Source: DATJPD01 sp035506575 (GTDB lineage: Bacteria; Pseudomonadota; Alphaproteobacteria; CACIAM-22H2). Taken from it: a stretch of 64,000 bases of DNA. Positions within the stretch are counted from its first letter, which is position 1, and the number at the start of each line of letters is the position of its first letter. The stretch is taken from NCBI GenBank assembly GCA_035506575.1, contig DATJPD010000069.1:1-64000 (forward strand). Reading direction: 5' to 3'. Positions 42,439 through 53,712 of the stretch are shown piece after piece. The position numbers and the translations under genes were made by a program. Under the pieces are notes generated by a model. It saw only the letters and a list, made by a program, of their open reading frames with translations. It was not told the origin of the DNA and ran no database searches.

Positions 42439-42636
42439 ATGTCCCCCCGTCTGTCGCCTCAACTCCGTGTCACCGACGCCCCGTGGTTCGAGGGCAGCGT
42501 GCCCGACATGATCGAGGTGGTTCGCGTCGCACCAAGGTCGGGGCGGGGGCCGGCGTTGGTCGTCTCCCAGCGCAAACTGAGCGGGTCGCTTCTGGCGCAG
42601 CTGCGCCGGCTGGCGAATGAGCCGGATGCCGGGTGA
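42439..42636 (+). CDS. Small protein of unknown function
   Basis: A 65-residue frame starting MSPRLSPQLRVTDAPWF with no recognisable domain. The C-terminal half is amphipathic helix (LSGSLLAQLRRLANE). Its existence is supported by the CRP-type site 66 bases before the ATG and by its clean position between two minus-strand units; the ribosome site is weak. It could still be non-coding. Confidence 0.4.
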   Translation: MSPRLSPQLRVTDAPWFEGSVPDMIEVVRVAPRSGRGPALVVSQRKLSGSLLAQLRRLANEPDAG

Positions 42637-42660
42637 GCCGGCAGCGGCCTGACTGCGGGG

Positions 42661-43503
42661 CTATTTGCCGTCTGAGACCGACATCACCCGGATCGTCCAG
42701 AAGTCGCTGGCGAGATCAGGGTTCAGGACATAGGCGTAGGGCATGGTCCCGTACCCGCCTTTGCCCCATTTGGTGCCCCAGGAATTGCGTATCAGGATGT
42801 GCCGTTTCGTGTCGTCGTAGCCGACCGCGAGCACGACGTGGCCGCCGAGCTGCTTCTCGTGCGCCTTGGGCAGCGGAATGGCGCCGGTCTTGCCGACCTT
42901 CCGCGCCTCGATCCCCTCATAGGCCCAGAAGCCGAAGACGAACGGATAGCCCGAGGCCAGGCAGGCTTTGAAATGTTCGATATCGCGGGCGACCCGGCTG
43001 TAGTGCAGTGCCCGGTCTTTCCTGGCGGCTTTGAAGCACAGGTGCCGCGGCCTGCGTTTGAAGCGCTTGATCACGTAGGGCCATTGGTCGGCCAATCTGC
43101 CTTCGAAGCAGGCACCGTACCTCGCAACCCCTTTGACAACGTTGCGGACCCGCGTCGGCGCGTTCCAGGCGACCCTGCCTTCGATCGCGCGCGCGTTGTA
43201 GTAGATGAACAACCGGGAGGGCGTGACCCTGCCCGACGGCAGGCCCTGCTTGATCCGGTCGTATTGGATCGCGGCGGCAACCGCGTTGGCGGCGCAGCTC
43301 TTCAGCTGGCCCTGGTAATAGGCTGCCGGAAATGCATCGCGGAGCGAGAATTTGGCCGGAACCGCGCCGAGCCGTGGGGGCGCGTATCGGTGGTCGCGCG
43401 CATCCGCATCGTCGGGTGTCCACCCGTAGTGCTGCCGGCGAGATAGCGTCCGCGCGCGTGGGGAGCGGGCGCCCTTGCGCTTCTGTCGCTTCGGCTTTGG
43501 CAT
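42661..43503 (-). CDS. C1 family (papain-like) cysteine peptidase
   Basis: A 280-residue protein. The oxyanion Gln64 and catalytic Cys70 lie in YQGQLKSCAANAVAAA, six residues apart as in papain. The His is in GGHVVLAVGYDDTKRH and the Asn in ILIRNSWGTKWGKGGYG. The first 45 residues are basic (PKRQKRKGARSPRARTL) and no signal peptide or long inhibitory prodomain is present, so it may act in the cytosol or leave by an unusual route. A perfect CRP-type site lies 65 bases before its start and also near the divergent gene. Similar short C1A peptidases occur across proteobacteria. Confidence 0.88.
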   Translation of the reverse strand: MPKPKRQKRKGARSPRARTLSRRQHYGWTPDDADARDHRYAPPRLGAVPAKFSLRDAFPAAYYQGQLKSCAANAVAAAIQYDRIKQGLPSGRVTPSRLFIYYNARAIEGRVAWNAPTRVRNVVKGVARYGACFEGRLADQWPYVIKRFKRRPRHLCFKAARKDRALHYSRVARDIEHFKACLASGYPFVFGFWAYEGIEARKVGKTGAIPLPKAHEKQLGGHVVLAVGYDDTKRHILIRNSWGTKWGKGGYGTMPYAYVLNPDLASDFWTIRVMSVSDGK

Positions 43504-43567
43504 GTCGGCCCCCCCTTTCGCTGCCTCGCTGAAGATGCCTGTCTAACACGAGGGTGCAGATTTGCGG

Positions 43568-43583
43568 TGTGATTCGCTTCACA
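43568..43583. promoter_or_regulatory. CRP-type operator between divergent C1 peptidase and unknown gene
   Basis: TGTGATTCGCTTCACA fits TGTGA-N6-TCACA exactly. It is about 65 bases before the C1 peptidase start (minus) and about 54 bases before the divergent unknown gene (plus), a position suited to control both. Confidence 0.72.
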
Positions 43584-43636
43584 AGAGCCGCAGCCGTGCC
43601 GCGCTACCCTCGAACCGGTCGAATTCGGAGGTGGGC

Positions 43637-44209
43637 GTGGGGCGCGAAATCGACACGACCTTGACGGTGACGGACATCGAGGACATCGCCCGGGCGGCGA
43701 TGCAGGATGCCGGCGGCGGTCCGTCCAGGTTCGTGGGCTCGGTCGTGAGCAACTTCATCGAGCTCAAGGGATGCGCCACACCCCCTGCGACGTGGCAGGC
43801 CGGCGCACGACATGAGCCGGGCCGTATCTTGCTCAGCTGGCGCAGGCTCATGCCCGTCCTCCCCGAGATCGTGCTCGATTCGGCCGAGGCGAATTCAGCG
43901 CATGTGTGGCTGATCGTGTTCATGGCGCTGACGATCTGGAGCAGGCTCGCCGCGGCGGCCCCGGAGGGCGTGGGCGTCGACGATGCGACCACGATGCTGG
44001 CGCTCTGGCGCTACCGGAACGCGATCAACGAGATCTCCGAGACCGACGGCTATGCCAGGACGAATGCCGTCCGCGCCGAAATCCGCCTGCCGGCACTCGC
44101 CAGGCCCGATTACGCGCAGGTGGTCGATCGTCTGGCACGCCTGGGCTGTGTCAGCCTCGCGACCGGGACGATCCAGCTCCGCGATTCAACGGCACTTGCG
44201 GGCGAATAG
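43637..44209 (+). CDS. Protein of unknown function
   Basis: A 190-residue protein. The GTG at 43637 is chosen because GGAGG lies just upstream; the longer frame from 43562 has a non-coding look and would cover the CRP-type site. A central hydrophobic segment (HVWLIVFMALTIWSRLAAAA) may be a membrane helix or buried core. The later part (YAQVVDRLARLGCVSLATGTIQLRD) resembles a small winged-helix or wing. I recognise no family. It is divergent from the C1 peptidase across a shared CRP-type site. Confidence 0.6.
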   Translation: MGREIDTTLTVTDIEDIARAAMQDAGGGPSRFVGSVVSNFIELKGCATPPATWQAGARHEPGRILLSWRRLMPVLPEIVLDSAEANSAHVWLIVFMALTIWSRLAAAAPEGVGVDDATTMLALWRYRNAINEISETDGYARTNAVRAEIRLPALARPDYAQVVDRLARLGCVSLATGTIQLRDSTALAGE

Positions 44210-44239
44210 ACCGCCCGAGGGTGGGAGGCGCGGAAGCGG

Positions 44240-44971
44240 CTAGGGCGAAAGGCTGCTCGCCGTCTGCTGCGCGGGGTTTGCTGCGGCCGGGCGCTCCGGC
44301 CCCTTCCACGGCTGCGGCTCGCCCGAGGGGTAGCGCATGAGCACGAAATCGATCGGCGTGCCGTTCTCTTCGGTGCGGAAGGCGACCGGCACGTTGTGGT
44401 CGTCCATCCACACGCTCTGGTGCTTGTCGGTGGTGATGTCGAACTCGCGCAGCCGCTCGGTCTTGCCGTCGGCCGTCACGACCATGTCCTTCACGCCGTC
44501 GAGATGGGCCTTGAAGACGCGGCCGCTCTTGGTCGACATCACGAGGCCGGCATTGACGAAATTGAGCGACCACGGGTTGCTGGGCCGGATGTCGGCCGGG
44601 ACGTCGATCGTGCCGGTCGGCGAGGTGATCACGAACGTATTGCCGCGAGCCTCGCCCGCCACCGTCAGCGGCTGGCCGTTGACGGTCGTAACGCTGCGAA
44701 AGAGGGTCAGCCGGTCATTCTGCCACAGCTCATGCCGCTCGGCCTCCTCGCGGTGCACCACCATGCCCAGCAGCTTGACCGAGATGTTGAGCTTGGTCTC
44801 GACGTCGGCTTCTGCCCCCGACTTGTCAACGATGTTGGTGTAGGTGCCAATGTCGCCATAGAGCGGATGCTCGACGCGATACTCATACACGTCGCCCGCG
44901 AAGGCCGGACGGAAACCGGCGCAGACGGTGATCAGGGCGGCAAAGGCCAGGAGCGAAGACAGCCTGCTCAT
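44240..44971 (-). CDS. DUF6134-type secreted protein
   Basis: A 243-residue protein with a signal peptide (LLAFAALITVCAGFRPAFA, residues 6-25). The mature part is mostly beta: YEYRVEHPLYGDIGTYTNIVDKSGAEADVETKLNISVKLLGMVVHREE, then AERHELWQNDRLTLFRSVTTVNG. This fits the secreted DUF6134 group, which recurs in alphaproteobacteria with unknown function. I chose ATG 44971, which starts the leader directly. Two strong hairpins lie 124-417 bases upstream and may form a leader attenuator for this gene. Confidence 0.75.
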   Translation of the reverse strand: MSRLSSLLAFAALITVCAGFRPAFAGDVYEYRVEHPLYGDIGTYTNIVDKSGAEADVETKLNISVKLLGMVVHREEAERHELWQNDRLTLFRSVTTVNGQPLTVAGEARGNTFVITSPTGTIDVPADIRPSNPWSLNFVNAGLVMSTKSGRVFKAHLDGVKDMVVTADGKTERLREFDITTDKHQSVWMDDHNVPVAFRTEENGTPIDFVLMRYPSGEPQPWKGPERPAAANPAQQTASSLSP

Positions 44972-45094
44972 CGGTGGGCCCGGCTCCAAGTGGTCCGCCG
45001 GGTTATAGCCGAATCGGTTGCCAAAACATATACTTTCGTCAATTCACTCATTTTGTGAGCAATTTCCGGGCCGAAGGACCGACCGGAAGAAAAA

Positions 45095-45118
45095 AGGCGG
45101 GTCCTTGCGGACCCGCCT
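45095..45118 (-). terminator. Intrinsic terminator, minus direction
   Basis: A perfect 10-bp stem (AGGCGGGTCC and its complement) closes a TTGC loop, followed on the minus strand by six T and a TT-rich tail. It lies 124 bases before the DUF6134-type gene start and no minus-strand gene ends just before it, so it ends an unknown transcript or acts as an attenuator. Confidence 0.75.
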
Positions 45119-45366
45119 GAAGAGGTTCAGCGGTCTGTGGCGCCCCCGTCCTGGGCCGGCTTCGCGCATTTCTGCTCGCCGGTCGTCTCAGCGTCGCATT
45201 CGGTTGCTGTCGGATCACCTAGGGCGTGACTCGACGGCACGGCTCATACTCACCTGAGTCGCCCATCCGACCAATGTACCCGCGTACGCGCCGTGCTGAA
45301 TCTGGCGCGCTGTGGTGGCGACGACACACCCGTTTGTGAGCGTTCTGGGGATCGGGCCAAAGGAAA

Positions 45367-45388
45367 GGCGGACTCTTGCGAGTCCGCC
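45367..45388 (-). terminator. Terminator-like hairpin, minus direction
   Basis: A perfect 9-bp stem (GGCGGACTC and its complement) closes a TTGC loop, as in the hairpin at 45095. On the minus strand it is followed by TTTCCTTT. It is weaker than the other because the T run is broken. Confidence 0.6.
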
Positions 45389-45537
45389 CCCGGGCCCAAC
45401 TTGGGCGATTGCCGGTTGTCCGGCACCTGCCAAGGTGGCAGTGACTCCTTAGGGTTTGATGAAAAGACTCGGTTAACTGTGGATAACCCTGACGCAGGGC
45501 TGCTACCGCCGCTCGGCGGCGGTTTATCCTTGGCGAC

Positions 45538-46323
45538 GTGCCCAGATATCAGCTGAAATCCGCGGCTCCCTATCTACGCGATCTCGCCATTGCCCCGGGG
45601 GCGTCGCTGCCGGACGAATTTCCGTTCAACCTGCCCATCTTGCAGAAGGGCAGACTTCACCTGCGCTTCACGAAGCGAATCACGATCCTTGTCGGTGAGA
45701 ACGGCAGCGGCAAATCGTCGCTGCTGGAAGCGATCGCGGCACAGGCCGGCTTCAATCTCTCCGGCGGCAGCCGCGACAATTTCTACGGCCGGGAGGTGGA
45801 GGAGGGGCAGAGGACGTTTGCCAGGGTCTTGCGCCTGGGCTGGCGGCCACGCATCGGCACCGGGTATTTTCTGCGCGCCGAGAGCTTCTTCAATTTTTCG
45901 AGCCATATCGACGAGGTGGCCGAGGTCGATCCCGTCCGGGCGTATGCGGTTTATGGCGGCAAATCGCTGCATCACCGCTCTCACGGCGAATCCTTTCTCG
46001 CGTTGTTCGAGGGTCGGTTCGGGTCGGTTGGGCTTTATCTGCTCGATGAGCCCGAGGCGGCTCTGTCGCCCAGCCGGCAGTTCGCGTTTCTGCGTGTCCT
46101 GCGTGCCCTCGACCGGGCCGGACGCGCGCAGATCATCATGGCCACGCACTCGCCGATCCTGATGGCCTATCCGGACGCGCAGCTGCTGTATTTCGAGGGT
46201 GGATCGATCCGCGAGATCGGTTACGAGGACACCGCCCACTTCAAGGTGATGCGGAGCTTCAGGGCGGATCCGGCGCGCTCGCTCGCCGATCTTTTCGCGG
46301 ACAACGAAAAAGGCGGGCGCTGA
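45538..46323 (+). CDS. Stand-alone AAA/ABC-type ATPase
   Basis: A 261-residue ATPase of the SMC/ABC-like AAA group. The Walker A motif is VGENGSGKSS, the signature loop is SHGES, Walker B is GLYLLDEPEAALS and the H-loop is ATHSPILMAYP. Such short proteins occur both as housekeeping ABC-like ATPases and as parts of defence systems (for example with a TOPRIM or nuclease partner). No partner gene is linked here, so I make no defence claim. The start is GTG. The stop codon lies in the loop of the hairpin at 46312-46334. Confidence 0.8.
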   Translation: MPRYQLKSAAPYLRDLAIAPGASLPDEFPFNLPILQKGRLHLRFTKRITILVGENGSGKSSLLEAIAAQAGFNLSGGSRDNFYGREVEEGQRTFARVLRLGWRPRIGTGYFLRAESFFNFSSHIDEVAEVDPVRAYAVYGGKSLHHRSHGESFLALFEGRFGSVGLYLLDEPEAALSPSRQFAFLRVLRALDRAGRAQIIMATHSPILMAYPDAQLLYFEGGSIREIGYEDTAHFKVMRSFRADPARSLADLFADNEKGGR

Positions 46324-46334
46324 TCGCGCCCGCC
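46312..46334 (-). terminator. Intrinsic terminator for the small minus-strand gene
   Basis: A 9-bp perfect stem (GGCGGGCGC and its complement) closes the loop TGATC, whose TGA is the stop codon of the plus-strand ATPase. On the minus strand the stem is followed by TTTTT, so it should end the transcript of the 46368-46565 gene; it may also work weakly on the plus strand. Confidence 0.7.
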
Positions 46335-46367
46335 TTCCGGTCCAACTTGGCGTGACGGCGTAGGCTG

Positions 46368-46565
46368 CTAAATTCCGGTGTTGTCGTTGGCCCCCGACGA
46401 CGGCCTGCCGCCGGTGCGGAATGCCTTTCCGAGCCACGGATACAGGGCGCGCAGGCTGTCTTCCTGGCGCTGCACCTCGGCGCCGAACTCGCGCAGGCGC
46501 TCGTTCAGCCGGTCCATCTCGGCGCGGAAGAGAAGTCGGACGCCAGTCATGTCGCTCGGCTGCAT
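46368..46565 (-). CDS. Small coiled-coil protein of unknown function
   Basis: A 65-residue protein from ATG 46565, which has AAGGAGAACC before it. It contains one long charged helix (RLLFRAEMDRLNERLREFGAEVQRQEDSLRALYPWLG), a likely coiled coil, and a Gly/Ser/Asn-rich tail. It is downstream of nrdJ on the same strand, after a strong hairpin pair. No family is recognised. Confidence 0.6.
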   Translation of the reverse strand: MQPSDMTGVRLLFRAEMDRLNERLREFGAEVQRQEDSLRALYPWLGKAFRTGGRPSSGANDNTGI

Positions 46566-46587
46566 ACCGGTTCTCCTTGCTCGGATG

Positions 46588-46651
46588 CTTCTTCGGCTTC
46601 TCCGAAGAAGGGGCGGGTCGCCCAATTCGAATTGTGCGAGGCGACCCGCCC
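46588..46651 (-). terminator. Two consecutive hairpins after nrdJ
   Basis: Right after nrdJ on its strand comes a 12-bp perfect stem (GGGCGGGTCGCC, 46611-46622, with 46640-46651). Its loop holds an inner 12-base palindrome CAATTCGAATTG. A second 9-bp stem (CTTCTTCGG, 46588-46596 with 46602-46610) follows directly. The position fits a transcription end or RNA-stability element for nrdJ; no long T run is present. Confidence 0.6.
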
Positions 46652-46685
46652 TAGTTTGACGCCACAGGGGAGGAGAGTGCGGGTG

Positions 46686-50444
<3,759 letters not shown>

Positions 50445-50642
50445 ATCGCGAAACTCCCGTCACGGATGCTGTCGTTGACACCCAAGACGCCTCTTCTTCT
50501 GAATCGGAAGAGTCATCCCCCGTCCGGGCTCCCGAGGAGATAATGCCCCCACTACATCCTGTGGGTTCGGCCCGGCTCGTTACCATAGGTTGATACCAGG
50601 TGAGTCCGCGCCGCAAGGAGTTTGTGGCATTTCTGTAGCATA

Positions 50643-50658
50643 CCACAATATATAGATT
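50643..50658. promoter_or_regulatory. NrdR-box-like site 1
   Basis: The sequence CCACAATATATAGATT agrees at 12 of 16 positions with the known NrdR-box consensus (acaCwAtATaTwGtgt). It lies in an AT-rich block about 200 bases upstream of nrdJ. NrdR is the ATP/dATP-sensing repressor of ribonucleotide reductase genes. Confidence 0.6.
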
Positions 50659-50693
50659 AATCAGCCACTTATAGCTTGCTCCGCCATGGGGGC

Positions 50694-50709
50694 ACACAAG
50701 ATATTGATT
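50694..50709. promoter_or_regulatory. NrdR-box-like site 2
   Basis: The sequence ACACAAGATATTGATT agrees at 13 of 16 positions with the NrdR-box consensus. Its start is 51 bases from site 1, close to five helical turns, so both sites face the same side of DNA as needed for cooperative NrdR binding; usual spacings are shorter. Confidence 0.6.
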
Positions 50710-50944
50710 TTGTTGGCAAGAAAAAAGTTTTTATCTGGATTATCAATATGTTGGTCGAGGCCGAGTCGTGGACTGTGCAGCGCAGCAATCGCGCCGTTGG
50801 CCAGACCAACAATGCAGACTTTCGATTTTAATTTCAGATACTTAGAACGAAGCAAGACAGCGGCGGCTGGCGGATTTCTGCGAAAAAACGCCGACGCGGC
50901 GCCGCGCCCGGCCGCGCCTGGGATAAAATGGCGGGCATAAAGAA

Positions 50945-50971
50945 GAGGACCGCGTCCGTGACACGGTCCTC
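50945..50971 (-). terminator. Terminator after the three-PAS kinase
   Basis: An 8-bp stem (GAGGACCG with CGGTCCTC) is followed on the minus strand by TTCTTTAT. It lies about 150 bases after the kinase stop. A second short stem (CACGGGC with GCCCGTG, 50990-51006) lies between them. Confidence 0.6.
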
Positions 50972-51119
50972 GTCTCGCGGCGCCCCAGACACGGGCTTCG
51001 CCCGTGCCACAACGGATCCAACTTGGACAGCCGTGATATGCGCGTGACCGGGGGCCGCGGTAATGAGGTAAAAGCCCGATTCGGCGGGCGGAAACTACTG
51101 AGCTTGCGGCGGCGCCGGG

Positions 51120-53033
51120 TCAGGCGACGGAGAGCGTGTGCTTCTTGCCGCCGGGGTAGGGGAACCGGAGGGTCACCTCGGTGCCGGCATCCACGGCACT
51201 GCGGATGGCGATGCCGCCCCCATGGATCTCGCAGTACGACTTGACCAGCGACAACCCCAGGCCCGCGCCTTCGGTGCTGCGGGTCATCAGGCTGTCGAGC
51301 TGGCGGAAGGGCAGGAGTGCGATCGGCACTTCGCTTTCCGCCATGCCGTAGCCCTGGTCGGCGACGATGATTCTGAGCCAGCCCGCATCGCGCGTGACGC
51401 GCAAGGCGACGCACGTGTTCGGCTTCGAGAACTTGATCGCATTGTCGAGCAGGTTGACGCAGCACTGGTAGACCATGCGCTCGTCGGCGACGAACTCGTG
51501 AACCTCCTCGCCGGGTGCGAGCTCGAGGCGCACCTGCTTGGCGGCGGCCTTGCCGTCGAACAGCCGCATCGCCTTCTCGGCCAGCGCGTTGACGTCGACG
51601 CGCTCGGGCATCGGCTCGAGCTTGCCCGCCTCGATACGGCTCAGGTCGAGGATGTCGTTGACGAGGTTCAACAGGTGGATGCCGCTGTAGTGGATGTCAC
51701 CGCCGTAGGAGACGTAGCGCTTGTTGGCGATCTCCCCGAAGATCTCGCTCTTGATGACCTCCGAGAAGCCGATGATCGCGTTCAACGGCGTGCGCAGCTC
51801 GTGGCTGAGATGGGCGAGGAAGCGCGTCTTGGCCTCGTTGGCCGCCTCGGCGAACTCGCGGTGCTTGCGCTCGCTGATGTCGCGGGTGACCTTGGCATAG
51901 CCGGTGAACTGCCCGGCTTCGCCGCGGATGGGCGAGATGACGACCTCGGCCGCGAACGCGGTCCCGTCCTTGCGCAGGCGCACGCCCTCTTCGGCACAGC
52001 GCCCGTCGCGGCGCGCCGCTTCGAGGGCGCGGAAGGGCCGGCCCTCCTTGCGCTCCGCCTCGCCGTAGAAGATCGAGAAATGCTCGCCCAGCACCTCGGT
52101 CGCCGTATAGCCCATGATGCGCTCGGCGCTCGCGTTCCAGCTGGTGACGATGCCGCTCGGGTCGAGGGTGCAGATCGCGTGGTCGGTGATGCTTTCGAGC
52201 AGGAGCTGGAAGCGGCTTTCGCTTTCGCGTAGCGCCCGCGCGGCCCGGTGCCGCGAGGTGATGTCGCGCGTGATCGTGGCAAAGGCGACGACCTCGCCGC
52301 TCTCGTCGTGGATCGCATCGATCAGCACGTGCGCCGCGAACTGCGAGCCGTCTTTGCGCTGCCGCCAGCCCTCTTCTTCGTAGCGTCCGATCTCGGCCGC
52401 GGTCTTGAGGGCGCGGAACGGCTTGCCGCCGCGCCGGTCCTCATCGCCGTAGAAGAGGGAGAAGTGCTGGCCGACCACGTCCTCGGCCTTGTGGCCCTGG
52501 ATGCGCTCGGCGCCGGGGTTCCAGCTGGTGACGATGCCGTTCCGGTCCAGCATGAAGATCGCGTACTCGGTGAGGCCACCCACCAGGAGCTGGAAGCGCC
52601 GTTCGCTGTCGTGCAGCTTCTGCTCGGTCTCGCGCTGCGTCGTGACGTCCCGCATGACCAGCGCATAGCCGATCAGATCGCCCGCGGCGTTGCGCACGCC
52701 ATACGTGGTCGTGTGCATGGCGAGCGGGTGGCCGTCCTTACGCAGCCGCGGGCCTTCGTCGTCGAACTGGCCGCGCGAACCTGCGACCTGCAGCGCCTCG
52801 AGCGGCCGGCCTGCCAGCCGGTCCGCCTTGGTGTAGAGCTGGGAGACATGCAGGCCAACGATCTCGGCCGCTTCATAGCCGAGGAGGGCGGTCGCCCCGG
52901 CGTTCCAGCCGCGGACCGCACCGTCGCGATCGGCGTAGACGATCGCCGTGTCGCCGATCTGCTGCAGAACGAGCTGGCAGATCTCGTGGAGATGCTGTGG
53001 GGTCTCGGGTGGCGTGCGCAGGGTGTCCATCAT
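51120..53033 (-). CDS. Soluble PAS-PAS-PAS sensor histidine kinase
   Basis: A 637-residue kinase without membrane helices, so it senses a cytosolic signal. Three PAS domains with PAC tails lie at about residues 15-135, 140-260 and 265-385, the last two sharing the repeated motifs GIVTSWNPGAERIQGHKAEDVVG and GIVTSWNASAERIMGYTATEVLG. The HisKA domain follows (RFLAHLSHELRTPLNAIIGFSE), then the HATPase (LLDNAIKFSKPN, ADQGYGM, EGAGLGLSLVK). The PAS pair 2 and 3 looks like an internal duplication. No response regulator is adjacent, so its partner is encoded elsewhere. Confidence 0.93.
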   Translation of the reverse strand: MMDTLRTPPETPQHLHEICQLVLQQIGDTAIVYADRDGAVRGWNAGATALLGYEAAEIVGLHVSQLYTKADRLAGRPLEALQVAGSRGQFDDEGPRLRKDGHPLAMHTTTYGVRNAAGDLIGYALVMRDVTTQRETEQKLHDSERRFQLLVGGLTEYAIFMLDRNGIVTSWNPGAERIQGHKAEDVVGQHFSLFYGDEDRRGGKPFRALKTAAEIGRYEEEGWRQRKDGSQFAAHVLIDAIHDESGEVVAFATITRDITSRHRAARALRESESRFQLLLESITDHAICTLDPSGIVTSWNASAERIMGYTATEVLGEHFSIFYGEAERKEGRPFRALEAARRDGRCAEEGVRLRKDGTAFAAEVVISPIRGEAGQFTGYAKVTRDISERKHREFAEAANEAKTRFLAHLSHELRTPLNAIIGFSEVIKSEIFGEIANKRYVSYGGDIHYSGIHLLNLVNDILDLSRIEAGKLEPMPERVDVNALAEKAMRLFDGKAAAKQVRLELAPGEEVHEFVADERMVYQCCVNLLDNAIKFSKPNTCVALRVTRDAGWLRIIVADQGYGMAESEVPIALLPFRQLDSLMTRSTEGAGLGLSLVKSYCEIHGGGIAIRSAVDAGTEVTLRFPYPGGKKHTLSVA

Positions 53034-53339
53034 GGGCCTTCTGCCCTTCCTTACTGTTGGGCTGCCCCGTGTCCTCTCGCCCCCGCGAGTCTTCTTCTTA
53101 TGTGCGATCGGTAACGCAGAAAACGCGCTTGGTCAATAAATTGTATTTTAAAATCAGCGACTTATAAGGTTTACGCGACAAATCTCCGGTAAACTTGACC
53201 CAACCGCCGCAGATCGGTTGCGGTTTGAATCGTCTGGGGTTTTCGGCGGCCGCGCGAACTGGACGCAAACCCGGGGCCCATGCGATAGTCCGGCCGCTCC
53301 GAGTCCTCGGGGCAGCTTCGCGATAAATGTCGAGCTGAC
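53034..53339. other. Intergenic region between divergent kinase and NDUFA12 gene
   Basis: A 306-base region with an AT-rich block near 53130-53170 (with an ATTTTAAAAT palindrome) that probably holds the kinase promoter. I see no gene, strong hairpin or recognised operator. Confidence 0.4.
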
Positions 53340-53702
53340 ATGACGTTGGGAACGCGACTCTATACGTGGCTGCGCGGCGAGCTGGTCGGCACCGACGCGT
53401 TCGCAAACCGCTACTACCGGGACAAGACGGGCGCCGTGCGCTACGGCGGACGCGAGAAACGCTGGGTCCTCTACAACGGCTCGCCCGAGGCCTCGAAGGT
53501 GCCGCCGGAGTGGCACGCCTGGCTGCACCACGTGACCAAGGACGCGCCGCCGCCGGGCGGCACACCGCCGCGTCCATGGCAGAAGGAGTACGTGCCCAAT
53601 CTCACGGGGACCGTGGAAGCGTACCGCCCGCCCGGCCACGACTATCAGGGCGGCAAGCGCGCGCATGCCACGGGTGACTACGAACCCTGGGTTCCGTCAT
53701 GA
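53340..53702 (+). CDS. NADH:ubiquinone oxidoreductase 17.2 kDa subunit (NDUFA12)
   Basis: A 120-residue accessory subunit of respiratory complex I found in alphaproteobacteria and mitochondria. Conserved residues are visible: LVGTDAFANRYYRDK, RWVLYNGSPEASKVPPEWHAWLHH and the C-terminal Pro-rich PWQKEYVPNLTGT and YRPPG. It binds peripheral to the hydrophilic arm. The linkage to MlaD, a DUF2155 protein and Aat downstream is the standard alphaproteobacterial arrangement. Confidence 0.93.
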   Translation: MTLGTRLYTWLRGELVGTDAFANRYYRDKTGAVRYGGREKRWVLYNGSPEASKVPPEWHAWLHHVTKDAPPPGGTPPRPWQKEYVPNLTGTVEAYRPPGHDYQGGKRAHATGDYEPWVPS

Positions 53703-53712
53703 GCCTGCCCTC

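Larger units (their letters stand above)
44972..45537. other. 566-base intergenic region with two strong hairpins
   Basis: This gap between divergent genes (DUF6134-type, minus; AAA ATPase, plus) has no convincing protein. It carries two near-identical GC hairpins (45095-45118 and 45367-45388), both shaped as terminators for minus-strand transcripts, and a single TGTGGATAA sequence. A small RNA or a long regulated leader on the minus strand is the likely content. Confidence 0.5.
50445..51119. other. 675-base intergenic region, nrdJ leader and kinase 3' end
   Basis: The part next to nrdJ (about 190 bases) is a GC-rich leader with a weak hairpin at the CTCTTC/GAAGAG stretch and no visible cobalamin-riboswitch GCCACTG box. 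Beyond it is an unusually AT-rich block (50635-50760) with two NrdR-box-like sites. The far end carries hairpins at 50945-50971 and 50990-51006 that follow the sensor kinase. No convincing protein gene was found. Confidence 0.55.

Noticed and set aside
45478..45486. A DnaA-box-like TGTGGATAA
   Set aside because: A single copy without further boxes, a dnaA/dnaN neighbour or an AT-rich unwinding element does not support an origin.
45538..46323. AAA ATPase as part of an anti-phage defence system
   Set aside because: There is no linked nuclease, TOPRIM, methylase or reverse transcriptase gene; the small coiled-coil neighbour is on the opposite strand.
50661..50855. A 64-codon minus-strand frame in the nrdJ upstream region
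   Set aside because: It overlaps an NrdR-box-like site and AT-rich DNA, and has no ribosome site or family.
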